Shown here: positions 62,485-64,000 of the stretch, piece by piece | Layout: each line of letters starts with the position of its first letter | How positions within the stretch are numbered: the stretch's first letter is position 1 | Assembly (NCBI GenBank): GCA_965651265.1 | Contig: CBFGRV010000006.1 | Location: 30,938-94,937, forward strand | Direction: 5' to 3' | From: CBFGRV01 sp965651265 | Lineage (GTDB): Bacteria; Bacteroidota; Rhodothermia; Rhodothermales; VXPQ01 | Length of the DNA: 64,000 nucleotides | Notes under the pieces: generated by a model | Databases searched by the model: none | Told to the model about the DNA's origin: nothing | The model's input: the letters and a program-made list of their open reading frames with translations, nothing else | Position numbers and translations under genes: made by a program

Positions 62485-63468
62485 ATGGATATCCTGTGCG
62501 TGAATCAGCGATTCACCGCGTATCTGGAATCGCGTGCACGCCCCATCGTGACATCGGACCTGAACGACAAGCTACACCGGATGGCCGGCGCCGCGACGCC
62601 CGCGTTGCTGCCCGAGCTGCTCGATCATCGCGCCGTTTGCTGTGTCGACGGGCGAAAGAAGGAAAAGGTCATCGCCGTGCCCGGTGGAAGTGCCGGGTTG
62701 TTCGTGTTGATGCTCGCTGCCCTGGAGCGGTTCAGGTCGCCGAGGCTGAATGCCACCCAGGTCGATGAGATATTGGAGGCCTATCTACAGGCGTTCGGCC
62801 GGTTCTATATGCACACCGACAGGATGTCGGTGGAGCAGGCCCGTTCGAGACTGAACGGCGCGGCCGAAAGCGACCGGCGGTCCGATGGAGAGGGCGAGCC
62901 GGCATCGTGGCCCCTCCATCCGCCCGACGATCTCAGGGCCGAGTTGCTGGACGCCCTGATGGTGCCGGACGCAGTAGGCTGTGGCCATCTCCGGATGATG
63001 CTCGAGCATCCCGAGGAGTACAGGGTTCGCGGCGAGCTGGTCCGGGATTTCCTCCGGGCTTTTTACCTCCGGCTCTGGGACGGCGACGATCGCCTGGTGC
63101 TCGACATCCTCGAAGGAGTGCACGTGGAGCAGGCGCTCGTGCGCGTGCACGTGAGTCCCACCGAGACGAGTCGCGATGCCGTCGTGCTCATGCCTCCGAG
63201 CGACGACGAGGTCGACGTCTTCGTGTATCATCCCGAGGCGGCGGCGTTCATGCAGGTCGAGAACGCCTTCTTCCTGGCGGAACTCGGGTGGATCGATGTG
63301 GATGAGGTGGCGGGCTTCGCCGAGATGCAAAATTCGCTCGGGGCCGAGCAGCTCGAGGCGACGGCACGGTACCTCGCAGCGGGACTCCCCATTTGCGATG
63401 CGACCTTTGCCGTCCGGCCGGAGTCGCGGGCGTCACGCGATCGTGCGGGCGCCTCTCCCGCCGACTGA
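62485..63468 (+). CDS. Conserved-looking cytoplasmic protein, unknown function
   Basis: A protein of about 327 residues with no signal or membrane helix. ATG 62485 with GGGAG upstream is preferred to a weaker start at 62410. Visible features: a hydrophobic segment after GGSAGLFVLMLAALERF, an acidic hinge near residue 150, and an EEYRVRGELVRDFLRAFYLR helix. Codon use matches neighbours, so it is likely real. No family is recognised. It is divergent from the pentapeptide gene, from which it may be co-regulated. Confidence 0.6.
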   Translation: MDILCVNQRFTAYLESRARPIVTSDLNDKLHRMAGAATPALLPELLDHRAVCCVDGRKKEKVIAVPGGSAGLFVLMLAALERFRSPRLNATQVDEILEAYLQAFGRFYMHTDRMSVEQARSRLNGAAESDRRSDGEGEPASWPLHPPDDLRAELLDALMVPDAVGCGHLRMMLEHPEEYRVRGELVRDFLRAFYLRLWDGDDRLVLDILEGVHVEQALVRVHVSPTETSRDAVVLMPPSDDEVDVFVYHPEAAAFMQVENAFFLAELGWIDVDEVAGFAEMQNSLGAEQLEATARYLAAGLPICDATFAVRPESRASRDRAGASPAD

Positions 63469-63496
63469 TGTCGCACCGATGCTCACAGACGGTGAC

Positions 63497-64000
63497 TCAC
63501 GCGCCCCATCCCGAAAGCAGCCATCCAAGCACGGCCCCTCCCAGGACGATCCAGGCCGCGTTCACCCGAAAGATCACGACCACGACCGCGGAGGCCAGGG
63601 CGATCGTCCAGGCTGGCCACGAGATCAACGTGCTCATCCCCAGCTGGATGGTGACGGCAACCATGAGGGCGACGGCGGCGACGTTCACGGCATCGAGGAA
63701 GGCGGAAAGCCAGGCCGATTCGCGCATTCGCGGAATCAGGGGATTCAGGATGAGCACGAAAAGGAACGACGGCAGGAAGATGCCCGCGGTTGCCACGAGG
63801 GCCCCGGGCGCGCCATCGAGCACGTAGCCGATGAAGGTGGCCGTGGACAGGACGGGCCCGGGAGTGAACTGTCCGATGGCGATGGCATCCAGAAGCTGTT
63901 CCTGCGTGAGCCAGCCGTAATCCTGCACGAGCCCGCCCTCCAGGAAGGCGACCAGCACGTACCCGCTGCCGTACAGGATGGCGCCGATTTTCAGGAAGAA
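63497..64000 (-). CDS. ChrA-type chromate/anion transporter, C-terminal half (5' end outside window)
   Basis: The frame runs open past the window edge: FFLKIGAILYGSGYVLVAFL continues into the WLTQEQLLDAIAIGQFTPGP signature and FIGYVLDGAPGALVATAGIF, both typical of ChrA (CHR family). The end holds further hydrophobic helices. Whether it transports chromate or another anion is not shown. The true start is beyond 64000. Confidence 0.88.
   Translation of the reverse strand, partial: FFLKIGAILYGSGYVLVAFLEGGLVQDYGWLTQEQLLDAIAIGQFTPGPVLSTATFIGYVLDGAPGALVATAGIFLPSFLFVLILNPLIPRMRESAWLSAFLDAVNVAAVALMVAVTIQLGMSTLISWPAWTIALASAVVVVIFRVNAAWIVLGGAVLGWLLSGWGA

Overview
The window is a 64 kb stretch of a GC-rich bacterial chromosome, almost entirely protein-coding. 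The small conserved DUF4295 gene directly after rpmB and rpmG, a Bacteroidota-type arrangement, together with high GC, many lipoproteins and small beta-barrel outer-membrane proteins, a bacterial ComA-like phosphosulfolactate synthase and a Tat-exported Gfo/Idh/MocA protein, suggests a Gram-negative member of Bacteroidota sensu lato. The high-GC Rhodothermota/Rhodothermales branch fits best. This lineage call is inference from gene content, not from a phylogeny.

Layout. 1-6.2 kb: a truncated class A penicillin-binding protein, a GT4 glycosyltransferase, an MsbA-like ABC exporter and a NUDIX hydrolase. 6.3-13.4 kb: TerB-like protein, glucose-6-phosphate isomerase, tandem universal stress protein, ComEC, NusB and a PPP phosphatase. 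13.4-19.2 kb: two small beta-barrel proteins, YchF, a lipoprotein paired with a LolC/E-type permease, a 7-bp tandem repeat array and ComA. 19.3-20.2 kb: rpmB-rpmG-DUF4295, then tRNA-Pro and tRNA-Arg. 20.4-23.5 kb: a four-gene membrane redox cluster (histidine-rich membrane protein, FixH/YtkA-like lipoprotein, FixG/NapH-like polyferredoxin, exported protein whose mature form may start with His). 23.7-30.2 kb: EF-hand lipoprotein, tRNA-Cys, lipoprotein, a large adenylate cyclase/NTPase/TPR protein, dodecin and a Tat-exported oxidoreductase.

30.3-45.5 kb is a long leftward block of core information genes: dnaB, family-4-like uracil-DNA glycosylase, coaBC, rpoZ, gmk, yicC, tRNA-Ser, frr, pyrH, tsf, rpsB, rpsI, rplM, dnaN and dnaA. 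It is interrupted only by a head-on sigma factor/membrane TPR pair (41.0-42.7 kb). The roughly 840-bp non-coding gap beside dnaA carries DnaA boxes and an inverted repeat and is the best candidate for the chromosomal origin. From there genes run rightward: YceD-like DUF177, rpmF, plsX, fabH, fabD, fabG, a DEAD-box helicase, an M49-like peptidase lipoprotein, a 1,864-residue poly-HAMP hybrid histidine kinase and an overlapping response-regulator/histidine-kinase gene. The window ends with a pentapeptide-repeat membrane protein, an unknown protein and a truncated ChrA-type transporter.

The least explained parts are the redox cluster at 20.4-23.5 kb, the poly-HAMP phosphorelay at 54.4-61.3 kb, the heptamer array at 18.0-18.3 kb and the origin region at 45.5-46.4 kb. 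No CRISPR array, rRNA, complete insertion sequence or prophage was seen.
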